Assembly (NCBI GenBank): GCA_934047225.1
Contig: OW204000.1
Location: 11,674,001-11,738,000 of the forward strand
Reading direction: 5' to 3'
Source of the DNA: Ypsolopha sequella
Lineage: Eukaryota; Arthropoda; Insecta; Lepidoptera; Ypsolophidae
Length of the DNA stretch: 64,000 nucleotides
Shown here piece by piece: positions 62,626 to 64,000 of this stretch. How positions within the stretch are numbered: position 1 is the stretch's first letter; each line of letters opens with the position of its first letter. The notes beneath the pieces are model-generated. The model did no database searches, was not told the origin of the DNA, and was given only the letters and a program-made list of their open reading frames with translations. The translations under genes and the position numbers were made by a program.

Positions 62626-63389
62626 TTCATCGACTTTTCTGGAGAAAATAACAACGCTTGGTCTTTATTTCTAAGAAATGCTTTCTTAGAATAAATCTGA
62701 GGTGATATGAACAACGAGGTGAACAATGATACTGCATCTTTATTTACTTCTTATTATGAAGTTACTCTGTGAAGAAGTCGTTTTCAAGGTCAATAGCCCG
62801 AAGTATCTATGAAACTTCTTTTAAATCACCAAAATAATATTTTAAACTGGATGATGTCATTCAAACAAACAATTTCAAATTTACAAAGAATGGTTACCAC
62901 AAGTATCCGTTATAATGTTATAATACTTCGAAAACGATATATCGTGATTAGATAATACCATGACAGCTAGATACACTAAAATAGCTAGACATACAGTTTC
63001 AAAAAGAAATTATAAAAATGAGTATCCAATAGAGAAAGCATTTGCAAGAGCAAGTTATCCTATTAGGGCACATGAGATTATGCCTATCCCAATTTTGTCT
63101 CTTTTCTGATTAATTTTAAATCATGAAATGGTGATATTTTGTGTCTAAAAAAAATGTATGTCTTAGATACATTCTTTTTGCAGCGCTATATTTTGCTCGA
63201 TCGAAAAAAATAACGAAACTTGGCGGTTTTTCATGTTTATTTCATTTTATATAAAATCTACATTACCAAATTGTAGGAAAATCACAGGAAATTAAGGAAA
63301 ATGTAGTTTACTAAGTACTTTTGCGAAAATGTTACCGTAAAAACGTTTTTAGAGCGAAAAACGAGTTTTTTAAGAGCGCGCGATGTTTC
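62626..63389. other. Intergenic sequence, nothing recognised
   Basis: AT-rich, no supported gene. Confidence 0.35.
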
Positions 63390-63490
63390 GGTTGTTGTAA
63401 CAGCCACGGCTCAGAGCGCGCTATTTTAAACTATAATGAAAGACCATAGAGTTCAGTTCTATTTGATGCAAAACGAGGTGCTCAGTATCA
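63390..63490 (+). repeat. Dispersed repeat, copy 2 (partner at 46801)
   Basis: GTAACAGCCACGG, AGAGCGCGCTATTTTAAACT, CATAGAGTTCAGTTCT and GAGGTGCT in the same order and orientation as 46801-46910. Confidence 0.7.
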
Positions 63491-64000
63491 GGGATAACGG
63501 GCCCTTAATGAAAGAAAATAATAATTATTATTGTGATCTTTATTACAATTGGTACAGTCGTTGCTGGATAAAACTGAGATAGTATTTTCTTCTTCATCTT
63601 ACTTACACATACGAATCCAAAAATTCCCAGTTCGAGAACTATTACTTATCATATTGTATAAAAAAAAAATATCTTTGATCAGCTTTTAATTATTTATGGA
63701 TTATTTACTATACATATAAACAATAACAATAAATAAATACGATTTATTTCTACTCCTTTTTAATTAATGTTAGAACGGTGGAGTTTCATCCAAAATTATT
63801 TTTCTAGTTATTCAATGAAACCTTATAAAAATTAGTAATTTGAGAGTATAAAGAAATAAAAATAATTTACATCACGTCATATTTTTTTGTTTACCGTCAA
63901 GTTATTTTGTCCTTCCATTGCAATATGTGCATTAGTTCTGAACTTATGAGGAACTGGTTTTTTTATGGGACAAGTCCTGTGTTCCTACTCTACTGAAAAA
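63491..64000. other. Intergenic sequence, nothing recognised
   Basis: AT-rich sequence to the end of the window. I looked here for the missing first P450 exon and found no convincing candidate. Confidence 0.35.

Overview
The window is AT-rich insect DNA, almost certainly from a moth or butterfly. The evidence is one large minus-strand cytochrome P450 gene of the lepidopteran CYP4-clan (CYP340-like) type, tRNA-derived SINEs, and the many copies of the lepidopteran dispersed repeat built around CCAAGTGCGAGTC...GGGTTCCGTA. The P450 is the only host protein-coding gene I can support. Eight exons (32815-32904, 29396-29506, 20653-20838, 20055-20254, 13853-13970, 12613-12802, 7646-7824, 284-460) join with matching splice phases into about 417 codons. 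They carry an intact C-helix WxxxR, I-helix GTDTT, K-helix ExxR, PERW and heme FxxGxRxCxG. The first exon (signal anchor) and the last exon are not visible, so the gene is open at both ends and covers at least 32.6 kb.

The introns of this gene are filled with transposable elements. From left to right they are: a decayed DIRS-type tyrosine-recombinase retrotransposon with inverted terminal repeats and an internal complementary region (763-7397), itself interrupted by two non-LTR fragments; a Penelope-like element with an open 913-codon RT/GIY-YIG frame and hammerhead-ribozyme-like ends (8105-11677); SINEs; a hAT MITE with an 8-bp target duplication (13473-13735); a Jockey-like LINE (14686-17290) sitting between inverted copies of an unclassified repeat; a long inverted-repeat element (21120-22450); further LINE and RTE remnants; two foldback MITEs (25881-26920, 28006-28547); a Copia end (29791-30335); and a second Penelope fragment bracketed by hammerhead motifs in opposite orientation (31674-32258).

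Upstream of the P450 exons (33-64 kb) I see no host gene. The main structure is a nest of LTR elements. An errantivirus-like (env-bearing Gypsy) provirus with 293/294-bp LTRs and a 4-bp CTTG target duplication (36783-46149) has been invaded by a BEL/Pao element with 685-bp LTRs and an intact gag (40014-45389). A third piece, a 1.9-kb inverted copy of BEL internal sequence (38110-40007), is fused to the outer end of one BEL LTR, giving a large imperfect palindrome. The rest is SINEs, MITEs (hAT 53959-54225, Tc1/mariner-type 59559-59791, foldback 56629-56954), a degenerate tandem array (49035-49830) and decayed repeats.

The most interesting signals are the hammerhead motifs, two of which lie on the sense strand of the P450 pre-mRNA; the aberrant BEL palindrome; the DIRS element with recognisable ITR/ICR architecture; and the coding-intact Penelope element.
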